Shown one piece after another: positions 25,320 to 34,454 of a stretch of DNA of 64,000 nt; position 1 is the first letter of the stretch, and each line of letters opens with the position of its first letter. Source of the DNA: an uncultured Agathobacter sp. (GTDB lineage Bacteria; Bacillota; Clostridia; Lachnospirales; Lachnospiraceae); assembly GCA_910587655.1 (NCBI GenBank), contig CAJUND010000013.1:1-64000 (forward strand). The letters run 5' to 3'. The notes under the pieces were generated by a model that was given only the letters and a program-made list of their open reading frames with translations, did no database searches and had not been told where the DNA came from. The translations under genes were made by a program, and so were the position numbers.

Positions 25320-26033
25320 TCATTTTCCTCCCGGAGTATGCAGTAACAGCTTGTAACCAAGCCCCTTAACTGTAATCAGGGAAACGGGGCGCGATGGGAT
25401 TTCTTCAATTTTTTCCCGGATGCGCCGGATGTGCGCCATCAGCGAATTTTCATAACCAAAGGGATTGTCGCCCCAGGCGGCGCTGCACAGGGCATCAATC
25501 GTTATAATCCGTCCTGCATTCCGGTACAGGGCGGCAAGTATGTCGTGTTCCTTTGCAGTAAGGGGAATATGTTCCCCGTTTTTTATCACTTCGGCACGGT
25601 CAAAGTCAATCACACTGTTTTCCAGAATCACAAGAGGATTCTCTCCCTTATAGCATCTGCGCAGAATGGCATTGACGCGGAACAAAAGCTCTTTTGGCAA
25701 AAACGGCTTTACCATATAGTCGTCTGCGCCAAGTCCGAAGCCGCGAAATTTATCGTCATCCTCCCCGCGGGCAGTCAGAAACAGCACGGGATAGTCTGCG
25801 CTGCGTTTCAGCCGTTCCATAAGCTCAAAGCCGCTGCCGTCAGGAAGCATGACGTCAAGAATGGCAAGCTCCGGATGAAAGGTTTCTGAGACAGCAGCAG
25901 CCTCCCGGACGGTTTCTGCCGTTTTAATATTAGAGAATCCGTCCTCTTTCAGGATGGATGATACCATGTCCAAAAGCTCCCGTTCATCATCCACAAGCAG
26001 GATGCGTTTCTGTTTCAGATATTCAAAGTCCAT
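25320..26033 (-). CDS. OmpR family response regulator (LanR-like)
   Basis: A 237-residue regulator: receiver domain (ILLVDDERELLDMV; phospho-acceptor in AILDVMLPDGSG; K in DYMVKPFLP), then a winged helix (IPLTAKEHDILAALYRNAGR, then LMAHIRRIREKI). AAGGAGG lies six bases before its ATG. It is immediately followed by its kinase. Its likely target is the divergent transporter promoter, where 11-bp tandem repeats are found. Confidence 0.93.
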   Translation of the reverse strand: MDFEYLKQKRILLVDDERELLDMVSSILKEDGFSNIKTAETVREAAAVSETFHPELAILDVMLPDGSGFELMERLKRSADYPVLFLTARGEDDDKFRGFGLGADDYMVKPFLPKELLFRVNAILRRCYKGENPLVILENSVIDFDRAEVIKNGEHIPLTAKEHDILAALYRNAGRIITIDALCSAAWGDNPFGYENSLMAHIRRIREKIEEIPSRPVSLITVKGLGYKLLLHTPGGK

Positions 26034-26051
26034 ATGGATACCTCCTTATGG

Positions 26052-26147
26052 GTTTATTATACCATGTCGTCAATCTCCGATTGACGACGCTATATGCGCA
26101 ATGTCCTTTTGCGCAGTATAATAAACGTCCCGTGTTTATTATACCAT
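26052..26147. repeat. Cluster of palindromes between the regulator and transporter genes
   Basis: Direct copies of GTTTATTATACCAT (26052-26065 and 26134-26147) with an inverted copy GTATAATAAAC (26116-26126) form hairpin GTATAATAAAC/GTTTATTATAC (26116-26144). Between them lie GTCGTCAAT/ATTGACGAC (26066-26074 with 26080-26088) and TGCGCA/TGCGCA (26095-26116 region). On the minus strand the TATAAT inside each repeat could serve as a -10 for the regulator gene. Confidence 0.7.
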
Positions 26148-26176
26148 AAATAAAATTTTAAGATAAAGTCCGGCAG

Positions 26177-26198
26177 AAATGTAAGGCAAATGTAAGGC
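26177..26198 (+). promoter_or_regulatory. 11-bp tandem repeat, probable response-regulator binding site
   Basis: AAATGTAAGGC occurs twice in tandem (26177-26187, 26188-26198). One-turn spacing of direct repeats is usual for OmpR-family activators. It sits just upstream of a promoter with -10 TACAAT (26229-26234) and no recognisable -35, as expected for an activated promoter. Confidence 0.65.
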
Positions 26199-26271
26199 AG
26201 AGAGAATGCTGTTACAGGGTTGGGGCAGTACAATGTATCTGAACAGATAAGAAAGGAGCAAAACTTAAAAA

Positions 26272-27030
26272 ATGAAAGAAACAAATATCATTGAAACCAG
26301 GAATCTGACGAAATCCTATTCCGGTTTTACAGCAGTTTCAGACGTTAATCTGCATATCCCCAAAGGTTCGGTGTATGGCTTTTTAGGACCGAACGGCGCG
26401 GGAAAATCCACCACAATGAAAATGTTTCTGGGACTGAGCAGACCGACAGGAGGTTCATTTACAATTGACGGGAAAGCGTATCCGCAAAACAGGGTGGAAA
26501 TTTTAAAGGAGGTCGGTTCGTTTATTGAAGCGCCTGCTTTTTACGGAAATTTAAGCGGAGAGGAAAACCTTGAAATTATCCAAAAAATACTGGGACTGCC
26601 CCAATCTGCCGTAGAGGCCGCGCTTGAAATTACGGGACTGACGCAGTTTCGTAAACGTCTGGCGGGGAAATATTCCCTTGGTATGAAACAGAGGCTGGGG
26701 CTTGCCATGGCGCTGATTGGAAAACCGCCGATTCTGATTCTGGATGAGCCGACCAACGGGCTTGACCCGGTTGGTATTCACGAAATCAGAACGCTGATCC
26801 GTTCCCTCCCAAAAAAGTTTGACTGTACCGTTTTAGTATCATCGCACCTGCTGTCGGAAGTTGAGCTGATGGCTGACAAAATCGGTATCTTAAACCGCGG
26901 GTGTCTGCTGTTTGAGGGGACAGTGGAGGAGCTGAAGTCAGGCGCGTATTCGCGGGGGTATCCTGTGGGAAATCTGGAAGATATATTCCTTGCATTTATT
27001 GATGACGATAATCGGAAAAGAGGTGCATAA
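26272..27030 (+). CDS. Lantibiotic-immunity type ABC transporter ATP-binding protein (LanF/BcrA-like)
   Basis: A 252-residue ATPase of the bacitracin/gallidermin-protection class. It has Walker A GFLGPNGAGKSTTMKMFLGL, Q-loop SFIEAPAFYGNLSG, signature YSLGMKQRLGLAMAL, Walker B ILILDEPTNGLD and an H-loop in VSSHLLSEVE. AAAGGAG lies upstream. It is followed by two permease genes and a small membrane protein, all within a few bases of each other, as in LanFEG operons. It exports or expels peptide antibiotics from the membrane. No lantibiotic biosynthesis gene is near, so this is probably resistance only. Confidence 0.92.
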   Translation: MKETNIIETRNLTKSYSGFTAVSDVNLHIPKGSVYGFLGPNGAGKSTTMKMFLGLSRPTGGSFTIDGKAYPQNRVEILKEVGSFIEAPAFYGNLSGEENLEIIQKILGLPQSAVEAALEITGLTQFRKRLAGKYSLGMKQRLGLAMALIGKPPILILDEPTNGLDPVGIHEIRTLIRSLPKKFDCTVLVSSHLLSEVELMADKIGILNRGCLLFEGTVEELKSGAYSRGYPVGNLEDIFLAFIDDDNRKRGA

Positions 27031-27031
27031 G

Positions 27032-27748
27032 ATGAGCATTTACCTGGAATGCAAAAAGATGAAACGGACGGGTTTTGTACCTGCGTTTTTGGCGGGGGGG
27101 ATTTTAGCCGCGGCCGTTCCGGTAGTCAATATGTCTGTTCGCCACGAATTATACCGGACGAAACACGGCTCGCCCGTTCAGATTCTGTTTGATGCAAACT
27201 GGCAGACAATGGCGATGCTCAATGTCCTGCTTGTGGTACTGGGAAGCTGTATGCTCTATCATATGGAATATGCGGACAATGCCATGCAGAAAATGAAATC
27301 GCTCCCCATACGGGCAGGCTCGTTATTTTTTGGAAAGGCAATTCTGACAGTTGTTATGAGCTTTTTCGTGCTGGCAATGGAGGCTGCTGCAGTTGCATTC
27401 TGTTCCAGCCGCTGGTTTGAAACCGGAAACGGGTTTTATACGGAGCTGTCCAGGACGTTTGGATATGCGTTTCTTCTGATGCTGCCGTGTATTCTTTTAT
27501 CACTTCTGGTTTCGGAAGCGTGTAAGAATATGTGGGTATCGCTTGGCATTGGCGTTGTCTGTGTTTTTACGGCGACAATGCTGCCGTCCGGTTCATTTTT
27601 TCTTTCGCTGTTTCCTTTTGCCATGCCGTTTCGGACGTCGGCGGATACAGCGCATACTGCCCGTTTACTGCTTGGTGCTGCAGCAGAGGCTGTGATTTTT
27701 GCTCTGGCGCATCCGCTGCTGATTAAAGTCAGGAGGTTATCCGAATGA
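27032..27748 (+). CDS. Lantibiotic-immunity ABC permease (LanE-like)
   Basis: A 238-residue permease with six hydrophobic helices, beginning MSIYLECKKMKRTGFVPAFL as in LanE/MutE/EpiE permeases. I use the ATG at 27032, one base after the ATPase stop; a reading from 26990 overlaps the ATPase. It is expected to form a heterodimer with the next permease. Its end overlaps the next ATG (ATGA). Confidence 0.88.
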   Translation: MSIYLECKKMKRTGFVPAFLAGGILAAAVPVVNMSVRHELYRTKHGSPVQILFDANWQTMAMLNVLLVVLGSCMLYHMEYADNAMQKMKSLPIRAGSLFFGKAILTVVMSFFVLAMEAAAVAFCSSRWFETGNGFYTELSRTFGYAFLLMLPCILLSLLVSEACKNMWVSLGIGVVCVFTATMLPSGSFFLSLFPFAMPFRTSADTAHTARLLLGAAAEAVIFALAHPLLIKVRRLSE

Positions 27749-28515
27749 ATTTTTTAACGCTTTTTGGTATTGAATTTAAGAAAATAAAACACTCGAAGAT
27801 ATGTTTGATTCTGTTTGCTGCCACCATCATTCTCTGGATTCCGTCGGTCTTTCATTCTGATTTGAATTTTCAGATGCAGGCGGAGGGGATTTCCCCGGAA
27901 CATAATTTTTTTATCCAGGGCTTTATGGGAATGTCATGGTTTATGTTTCCTGCCGGAATGGTTGTCTGTACGGTTCTTCTGAGCCAGACAGAACGGACAA
28001 ACCATGGAATCTTAAAAATGCTTGCGTTACCGCTTCATACAGCAAAGCTTTGTCTTGCAAAGTTTACGGTGCTGCTTGTGCTTGCGGCAGTGCAGATGCT
28101 GCTGATGACAGGCATGTACTATATCAGCGCCGCCATCTGCCAGACTGTGCATCATTACAGCTTTATGCTGCCGCTTCAATTTGTTGCAAAAGAAACCGGT
28201 ATCCTGTTTTTGTCTGCCATACCGATGCTTGCCGTTTTTTATATGCTGTCGGTGTGTATAAGAACGCCCGTGTTTTCTATTGGCATCGGACTGGCGTCCA
28301 TTGTGCCGTCCGTTCTGATGATCAACACAAAAATATGGTTTGCGTATCCGCCGTCATATCCACTTTTTGTGATTACTTCGGAATACGGGAAGCTTGCAGA
28401 AAATCTTAATACCGCGCAGGTTAAGTTTCTGCCATGGCTTCCTGCGGCAGTTATTATTACAATTACAGCTTTGTGCACTTCCTGCCTTTGTTTCGGGCAG
28501 GCAGAAAGGAGATAA
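27745..28515 (+). CDS. Lantibiotic-immunity ABC permease (LanG-like)
   Basis: A 256-residue permease with six predicted helices and the typical start (LFGIEFKKIKHSKICLILFA). The region NHGILKMLALPLHTAKLCLA matches the LanE/LanG shared pattern between helices 2 and 3. Its ATG overlaps the preceding stop. Confidence 0.88.
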   Translation: MNFLTLFGIEFKKIKHSKICLILFAATIILWIPSVFHSDLNFQMQAEGISPEHNFFIQGFMGMSWFMFPAGMVVCTVLLSQTERTNHGILKMLALPLHTAKLCLAKFTVLLVLAAVQMLLMTGMYYISAAICQTVHHYSFMLPLQFVAKETGILFLSAIPMLAVFYMLSVCIRTPVFSIGIGLASIVPSVLMINTKIWFAYPPSYPLFVITSEYGKLAENLNTAQVKFLPWLPAAVIITITALCTSCLCFGQAERR

Positions 28516-28794
28516 ATGATGAAAGAAAAAGTATTAACCGTAATCAGTACCCTGATGATCTTTATTCCGTGGACGATTCTCCCGCTCCGGTCGTTTGACT
28601 GGGCGCTGGAATCACCCGCTGCCGAAATTATGATTTCCTGCTATGCAGTATTTATGATTTTTAGCGGAGTGTTTACGGCTGTTTCCTATGGAGCGGCAAA
28701 GGTGCAGCATGGCTGGATGAAGGTCTGCCTGGTGATAAACTGCCTGTATGCGGTGGGCGGGGCTGCGGCAGTCGGGATGATGGCGCTGGCATAA
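28516..28794 (+). CDS. Small membrane protein of the transporter operon
   Basis: 92 residues with three hydrophobic segments (VISTLMIFIPWTILPL; IMISCYAVFMIFSGVFTAV; VCLVINCLYAVGGAAAVGMM). It starts directly at the end of the LanG-like gene, so it is the last gene of the operon. Similar small proteins occur beside LanFEG transporters. The function is unknown. It ends two bases before the convergent HD-GYP gene. Confidence 0.7.
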   Translation: MMKEKVLTVISTLMIFIPWTILPLRSFDWALESPAAEIMISCYAVFMIFSGVFTAVSYGAAKVQHGWMKVCLVINCLYAVGGAAAVGMMALA

Positions 28795-28795
28795 T

Positions 28796-30141
28796 TCATT
28801 CCCCAAGCACACCCGTAATTTCACTCCTGATACTGCAGAAAAGCCTGGCAAGTTCCGGGTCAAAGTGACTGCCGCCGGATTCGGCAATTATGGCAAACGC
28901 TTCGTCCACGGGCATCGCCTCCTTATAGCATCGCCTGGAAACCAGTGCGTCAAAGACGTCAGCCACCGCCATAATCCTTGCACATAACGGAATATCGCTT
29001 CCGCTGAGTCCCTGCGGATACCCGGTGCCGTCCCATTTTTCGTGGTGTCCAAGCGCAATCTGTGCGGCTATGTCAATATATTCTTTTTCTTCAATGCTGC
29101 CCAGGACGTCAATAACAATCCTGCCGCCTGCCGTGGTATGCTCCTTCATGGCTTCAAATTCTTCGCGGGTAAGTCTGCCCGGCTTCTGGAGAATCATGTC
29201 GGAAACGGCAATTTTTCCAATGTCATGCATCGGCGCCGCCTTAATCAGAAGCTCTGCGTAATCGTCCGTAAGGATTTTTGTGCAGTAACCTGCCTTCTGT
29301 GCGGCGCGCGTTAAAAGCTCCACATAGCGGCTGGTGCGTTTGACATGTTCGCCGGTATCAAGGTCGCGGTTTTCAATCAGGTTTGCCATGCCGATAATGG
29401 TATTTTCCTGCAGTGCAAGAATTTTACAGTTATGCTCGACAAGCGCCTGGGTTTTTCGGGCGTTTTCCTCTTCGAGCAGATTTTGTATTTTTCCAGGCGT
29501 GAGGTGATACTGACGCATAAAACCATACAAAGTACGGTAACTGCACAAATACAGATAATGCAGATTCTTTCACTTATTTCTGCAATGGCAATACTGTGGT
29601 CCATTTTTTTATTTGTTTCGTCCATTTCCGCAACAATATATCCATCCAGAATATCAATATCATCTGTAATTCTGCTGATGAAATCCGCCAGATATGAGGT
29701 GATATAATATCTGGCAGTGCCGCTGCGTCCGTCCCGGCTCATCTGAAATATATTTTCTGCATTGTTAAAATAGCTGATTGCATTGGAATAAACGGTATGA
29801 AACAGCTGTTCTTTTCTGCTTCCTGAAATCCGCCCGTTCATTTCTTCCAGCAGGCCGGTGATTTCTTCCTGCAGCCTGGAGGCATCTTTTTCATAGGACT
29901 GTTTTGCAGCTGCTGTATCCGTCAGGGTATGCCAGGAAACAATCATGTGGTGCCGGCTCATCAGCCGGCAGATATCAGACATGTCAAGCCTGTCCCTGAC
30001 GCTTCCTTCAATATTCTGTTCGTAATTATTCAGTATGTCCTTCAGATTGTACTGCAGGATCAGCATGCCCGCAATGCATACGATACCTGCAAAAAGATTC
30101 AGCAGAAACATCTGAAAGGAAATACGTTTAATCAGTTTCAT
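28796..30141 (-). pseudogene. Membrane sensor with HD-GYP phosphodiesterase domain, frameshifted
   Basis: Two overlapping frames make one protein of about 448 residues. The N-terminal part (from 30141) has a transmembrane helix (FLLNLFAGIVCIAGMLIL), a helical extracellular region of about 150 residues and a second helix (ICIICICAVTVLCMVLCV). The C-terminal part (to 28796) has an HD-GYP domain: HD in MHDIGKI, then LGHHEKWDGTGYPQGLSG (HHExxDGxGYP). One T added to the five-T run at 29488-29492 joins them smoothly (SRLEKIQNLLEEENARK). HD-GYP domains hydrolyse cyclic di-GMP. It follows a sugar-binding lipoprotein gene with a 14-base overlap, so that protein probably supplies its signal. It is functional if the run is a sequencing error. 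Confidence 0.8.
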
Positions 30142-31414
30142 CAGCCGGTCCTTTCTGCTGCGGAGCTGCCGTGATTTCGTCTGTCATATTGTCGAGCAGC
30201 GTCTGTAAATCCTGGTTATCAGGATTTTCTCCTGCTATGATAGTGCCGAATACATACGAAGGATGCCAGTAGGCATCCGTAATGCGCTGGGCGTCAGCAA
30301 ATGCTGACTGTTCCGAAAGGGCGGCAACAGCAGGAGATGACTGTACGGCGGGGGATGCGGCTGCCTTTAAATTGGAAGGGCATTCCCCGGTTATTTCAAA
30401 TCTCCGCAGCTGCATTTCTTCGCTGGACAGGTATTCTGCCAGCTTTACTGCCCAGTCACTGTTTTTTGAGGCGGAGTTTACCCCGACCAGCTTGTAGCCG
30501 GAGAAGCTGCACATCTGTACCTGGTCGCCGGCAAGCGTAAATTCCGGAAGCTTTGCCGTTGCAAAATCATCGCCCCATGCTTCCTTAACAGCCTGTGCAT
30601 TCCATGCGCCGTTGACGCCTGCAATAATGGTTCCATTTTTTACCCCGTTGATAAATCCGACGTCATCACAGCTGGTAAAGCCTTTATGTGCGGCAATATC
30701 CAGCATTGCATTTGCCACATCAACGCCGGTATAGGGGGTGTCGTCCGCATTCCAGTTGCAGTAGTTTGTAAGTCCGTCCTCACTGACATGCAGCTGTAAT
30801 CCTGCTGCACGGAAAAAGGAATAGATGTACCACCCGCTTGAATAGTCAATAGCTGTCTTTTTTCCGTTTTCAGCTGATATATCCAGAATCCTGTCAAGAT
30901 TTTTAACATCCTCATCCGAAAAATATTTTGCATTGTAATATAAAAAATACCCGTTTCCGGATGTCAGCGGACAGGCATAAAGTTTGTCGTTATACATCGC
31001 TGCACGGCATGCACCGTTGTCCCTGCCGCCGTTTGCCGCAATTACTGATTCTGTGTTTTCCGTAATTTCAAGAAGTGCGCCCGCCTGACGGAGCGTGTCA
31101 AACTGGTCATCCGCGAACACAAAAATATCCGCGGCTGCTTCAGGGTTAGCCAGTACAGTTTCCTTGGAAGTAAGCACATTTTCCCTGCTGACGGTAATTT
31201 CAAAATTTGCCTCACCGGCATATTTTTCCTGAAAAGACTCTATGGCACTGTTTATTAATGATGATTCCGTTTCATCACTCCACCAGACGGAAAGTTTTAC
31301 TACAGGAACGGGGGCGGATGTCTGGTCCCGGCAGCCCGTCAGACCGGGGGAGGTTACGGCAAGAACCGCCGCAAGCCAGAAAGCTTTTAATCTGTGTAAT
31401 CTGTTGCTTTGCAT
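30128..31414 (-). CDS. Extracellular solute-binding lipoprotein (family 1, MalE-like)
   Basis: A 428-residue sugar-type binding protein. The signal peptide ends in a lipobox LTGC (about residue 28), then a linker and the fold start VVKLSVWWSDETESSLINSA. There are no permease or ATPase genes beside it. Instead, the next gene is a membrane HD-GYP sensor whose start overlaps this stop. That suggests the binding protein is a sensor subunit rather than a transport subunit. The ligand is unknown, probably a carbohydrate. Confidence 0.87.
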   Translation of the reverse strand: MQSNRLHRLKAFWLAAVLAVTSPGLTGCRDQTSAPVPVVKLSVWWSDETESSLINSAIESFQEKYAGEANFEITVSRENVLTSKETVLANPEAAADIFVFADDQFDTLRQAGALLEITENTESVIAANGGRDNGACRAAMYNDKLYACPLTSGNGYFLYYNAKYFSDEDVKNLDRILDISAENGKKTAIDYSSGWYIYSFFRAAGLQLHVSEDGLTNYCNWNADDTPYTGVDVANAMLDIAAHKGFTSCDDVGFINGVKNGTIIAGVNGAWNAQAVKEAWGDDFATAKLPEFTLAGDQVQMCSFSGYKLVGVNSASKNSDWAVKLAEYLSSEEMQLRRFEITGECPSNLKAAASPAVQSSPAVAALSEQSAFADAQRITDAYWHPSYVFGTIIAGENPDNQDLQTLLDNMTDEITAAPQQKGPADETD

Positions 31415-31521
31415 AATTTTCTCTTTAATCTGCTGTTTTAATAACGTATTTATAGTATATTTTATTATAGACGCGTTACGCTGTAAACTTCAATCCCTGC
31501 AGCATGAATGGCATGTTTTCA

Positions 31522-32826
31522 TCATAAACGGCAGCATTCTTTTGGGGCTTCCAGGCAGATTTCAGCAGTAAAGATGTCATGCTCTTCCCTGAATTCAACG
31601 GTTCCGTTATATTTTTCTGCAATTTTCTGTATGGATTTAATGCCAAATCCGTGAACCGATTTATTCTCTTTGTCCGTTTCCAGCCTCGGATTTTTTTTAA
31701 GTACAGATGCAGCAATGGTGTTTTTTACAGTCATAAAGGTCATGGTTTTTCTTGTACCCATCACCAGCTCGACTGCCGGGGAAACTAAACCGGTACATCC
31801 GTTTATGGCATTATCCAGCAGATTGGAGAGCAGAATGCTGATATCCATGTCACTGATGTTTTTCGGGCATGAATCAATGATACATTTTATTTCTATTCCG
31901 TTTTTCTGGCAGACGGCAATTTTATTGTTTAATACAGCATCAATTACCACATTTCCAGTATTGACAGCGGATGGGGCAAAGTCAATTTTTTCATTAATAA
32001 TTTTTTCGATATAGGCAATCGCTTCTTCTGTTTTCCGGCTGGAAATTAATTCTGCGGCTGTCATAAAATAACCGCGCATGTCATGACGCAGTGTCCGCAT
32101 TTCCATGTAACGTTCCTTTGCCTCGTCCACAAACCGTTCCTGTGCGGCAAGAGTAATTCTGGAAATCCGGTATTCTTCTTTCAGGCTGTTGTCATACTGC
32201 ATTTTATCCATAATCACATAAAAGAGCAGATTCAAAATTGCAATCATAATACTGATAAATAGAAATAACGGCATTTCATCTGAGTCTGCAAATAGTTTCC
32301 TCAGGGAATTTGCAATCAGAAATGTGATGGCAAAACAGGAAAACTGTATGGTCCACTGGAGGCGGCTCAGGGAATACCGTCCGCGGTTTCGCATGTGAAG
32401 AAGAAATTCGCATGCAAAAAAGAAGGCAATTTTACTGAACAATAGTACCGGAATCCGGAGATTTCCGCCGGGTTTTGTAATTTCTTCTGCGGAACATCCG
32501 GAAAATACACGGAAAGACGTCAGAATAATCATGTTAATCGGCAATATGGTTATAGGGGGAAAAAGGGAAATCAGCACTTTTTCCTGAATTGTTCCGTCCA
32601 GAAAAAGAAGTACATAGAGAAAGATAACCCCAAAGAGGGCAAAAACTGCAATCTGTTTCATTGCATCCGTCTGTTCCGGAAGATTATCTGACATCAGAAG
32701 CGCAAGAAACACGGCAGATTTTAACCATGCAAGCTTTCTGTTTTTAAAACCAAGAAAACGATTGCACAGCCTTACGACGATCAGGCATTCCGTAAGGGAG
32801 GCTGCAGTTTCAATTAATAGATTCAT
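31522..32826 (-). CDS. GHKL-type sensor histidine kinase (AgrC/VirS-like)
   Basis: A 434-residue kinase. About 220 N-terminal residues hold six hydrophobic helices. The phospho-acceptor helix contains MEMRTLRHDMRGYFM, and the ATPase domain has DISILLSNLLDNAINGC (N-box) and a late G-box HGFGIKSIQKIA. GHKL kinases of this type usually pair with LytTR regulators and sense peptides. The start overlaps the regulator stop (ATGA). No precursor peptide gene was recognised nearby. Confidence 0.88.
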   Translation of the reverse strand: MNLLIETAASLTECLIVVRLCNRFLGFKNRKLAWLKSAVFLALLMSDNLPEQTDAMKQIAVFALFGVIFLYVLLFLDGTIQEKVLISLFPPITILPINMIILTSFRVFSGCSAEEITKPGGNLRIPVLLFSKIAFFFACEFLLHMRNRGRYSLSRLQWTIQFSCFAITFLIANSLRKLFADSDEMPLFLFISIMIAILNLLFYVIMDKMQYDNSLKEEYRISRITLAAQERFVDEAKERYMEMRTLRHDMRGYFMTAAELISSRKTEEAIAYIEKIINEKIDFAPSAVNTGNVVIDAVLNNKIAVCQKNGIEIKCIIDSCPKNISDMDISILLSNLLDNAINGCTGLVSPAVELVMGTRKTMTFMTVKNTIAASVLKKNPRLETDKENKSVHGFGIKSIQKIAEKYNGTVEFREEHDIFTAEICLEAPKECCRL

Positions 32827-33529
32827 AGTCCACTCCGTAAATAATTTCTGAATTTGTCCCGGACTTCATCTGCCCGGTAACGGCTGAGCAGGATTTCTGT
32901 TTTGTCATCAAGAATCACCAGCCTTTTTTCAAGGGCAAAAATGTACCGGCAGTTCACCAGGTAGCTTTTGTGGGTTCGTATAAAGTCAAAGGGGGCCAGC
33001 CGTGTTTCAAAATCAGAAAGGCATCCGTAGCACTCAATATCACTCCCGCCATCCACACAGACATGCAGCCAGTGACCGTAAATTTCTATGTATTTAATGG
33101 CGCGGGCATCAAGAAAAACTTCCCCCGTTTTCGTCTGGAACGGAAGCCTTTTTCCAGCATTACGCTTTTGGACGGCAGCATTTAATGCTTCAAGGGCTTC
33201 GGGCAGTTCGCTGTCCAGATGGGATTTCCGGATAAAACGGAACGGCTGGAATTTTATGGAGGAATACACAAGCTCCCCGTGCATGGAGATGAAAATAATA
33301 AATGCATCTTTGTGACGGTTTATCTGTCCTGCAATGTCAAAACCATTGACAGAGGGCATGTCAATATCAAGAAAAACTGCATCGCAGCCGGGATTGTCCA
33401 TAAGAAGCTTTCCCCGCTGTGGTATATGGAAATAACCGGACGATCGTCCGGTGCGCCCAGTCCGTTTTCCACAAGTGATTTTAGTTTTTCTGTAAATTCT
33501 GTATCGTCGTCACAAAGAACAATCCGCAT
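32823..33529 (-). pseudogene. LytTR family response regulator, frameshifted in the receiver domain
   Basis: From the ATG at 33529 (GGGGAGAAA upstream) the frame reads MRIVLCDDDTEFTEKLKSLV and SIYHSGESFL, then leaves the family. A second frame gives MDNPGCDAVFLDIDMPSVNG (phospho-acceptor D in LDIDMP) and a full C-terminal LytTR domain (FIRTHKSYLVNCRYI). One T added near 33401-33410 joins SGESFL to MDNPGCDA without loss, making about 235 residues. It pairs with the GHKL kinase. Either a sequencing slip or a real inactivation. Confidence 0.82.
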
Positions 33530-33642
33530 TTTCTCCCCGCCTTTCGGAATATTTTTTATTTTATCAGGGTAATGCCTTTTTTTCAATAATGGAAAAATAT
33601 AAAATGCTGGTAATACTGTTTTTCATTGGAGGCAGCATATGG

Positions 33643-33648
33643 TATAAT
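33643..33648 (+). promoter_or_regulatory. -10 element upstream of a hypothetical gene
   Basis: TATAAT at 33643-33648, 55 bases before the ATG at 33703. No clear -35. Confidence 0.4.
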
Positions 33649-33702
33649 AAGCGAAAACAGTTTATTTATGATAACCATCTGGGATTTTAAGGAGGAGAAG
33701 CG

Positions 33703-34344
33703 ATGGAAAAAAATGAAAATGCGGTATTCACGCAGAAATGGATGGAAAAGGCAGTCCGTGCCTGCCTGGGGAAAGAGGAAGGAAAGCTTACCGTTTCTGA
33801 CCTGGAGCAGATTAAATATCTGAGGGCAGGGGAAAGCTTTGACAACGACTTTTTTATAGAGGTTTCCAGGGAAGTTCCGCCGGAGCCTTTTGCAGATACG
33901 GACGGCGGCGACGAGTGGATTTTTGCACTCAGGGACGACGACATAAAGCGGTTCCTGGATGATGGGGATACAGATTTTTCACAGCTATATGTTTCTTATA
34001 CATTTGAGCATGAAGAAAACATGGACGCACGTTCCCCAAAGGCGGTAAAAGCGTGGGAGCAGTACCGGGAAAGCATCTGCGGGGAGCGTTATTACGAATC
34101 CTTTGAAGATGAAGACGAATGGGAAAAATGGTATCAGAACACTGCAGAAAATACCTACCGGGATATCAGCTATTTTAAGGGCGTCCGGGTACTTAGGATT
34201 CAGGGACTTAAAATACCGGATTATACCGTATTTGCCGGGATGGACAGACTGGCAGTGCTGGAACTGGCAGAGACTGTGTTTCAGGATAAAAAAGGATATG
34301 AAAAGCTGTATGATTTAAAACAGCTGTCGTGCTGGCTGGATTAA
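33703..34344 (+). CDS. Hypothetical acidic protein with leucine-rich-repeat-like C-terminus
   Basis: A 213-residue soluble, strongly acidic protein. AAGGAGGAG precedes the ATG. Residues 1-55 form a helical start (WMEKAVRACLGKEEGKLTVS). The C-terminal third (KGVRVLRIQGLKIPDYTVFA, then MDRLAVLELAET) has leucine-rich-repeat spacing. There is no signal peptide. I cannot assign a function, and neighbours give no hint. Confidence 0.65.
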   Translation: MEKNENAVFTQKWMEKAVRACLGKEEGKLTVSDLEQIKYLRAGESFDNDFFIEVSREVPPEPFADTDGGDEWIFALRDDDIKRFLDDGDTDFSQLYVSYTFEHEENMDARSPKAVKAWEQYRESICGERYYESFEDEDEWEKWYQNTAENTYRDISYFKGVRVLRIQGLKIPDYTVFAGMDRLAVLELAETVFQDKKGYEKLYDLKQLSCWLD

Positions 34345-34425
34345 TGTATACAGAAAAGACGGTATGCGGGCTTCTGTAAAAGTAAATTAAGTAAATTTTA
34401 TTGTAAACATGTAATTTTTTATGTA

Positions 34426-34431
34426 TAATTG
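34426..34431 (+). promoter_or_regulatory. -10 element upstream of a structured leader
   Basis: TATAAT lies within ATGTATAATTG near 34425-34431, with TTGTAA about 25 bases upstream. It would start transcription just before the nested hairpin. Confidence 0.4.
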
Positions 34432-34454
34432 AAATGCAGAAAAGGAAATTAATT

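Noticed and set aside
26272..28794. Lantibiotic biosynthesis cluster around the LanFEG-like transporter
   Set aside because: No LanA precursor, LanB/C/M modification enzyme or LanT/P gene is present. Only the resistance and regulatory parts are seen.
31415..33702. AgrD-like autoinducing peptide gene beside the GHKL kinase
   Set aside because: No short frame with an AgrD-like layout or AgrB-like protease was found on either strand nearby.
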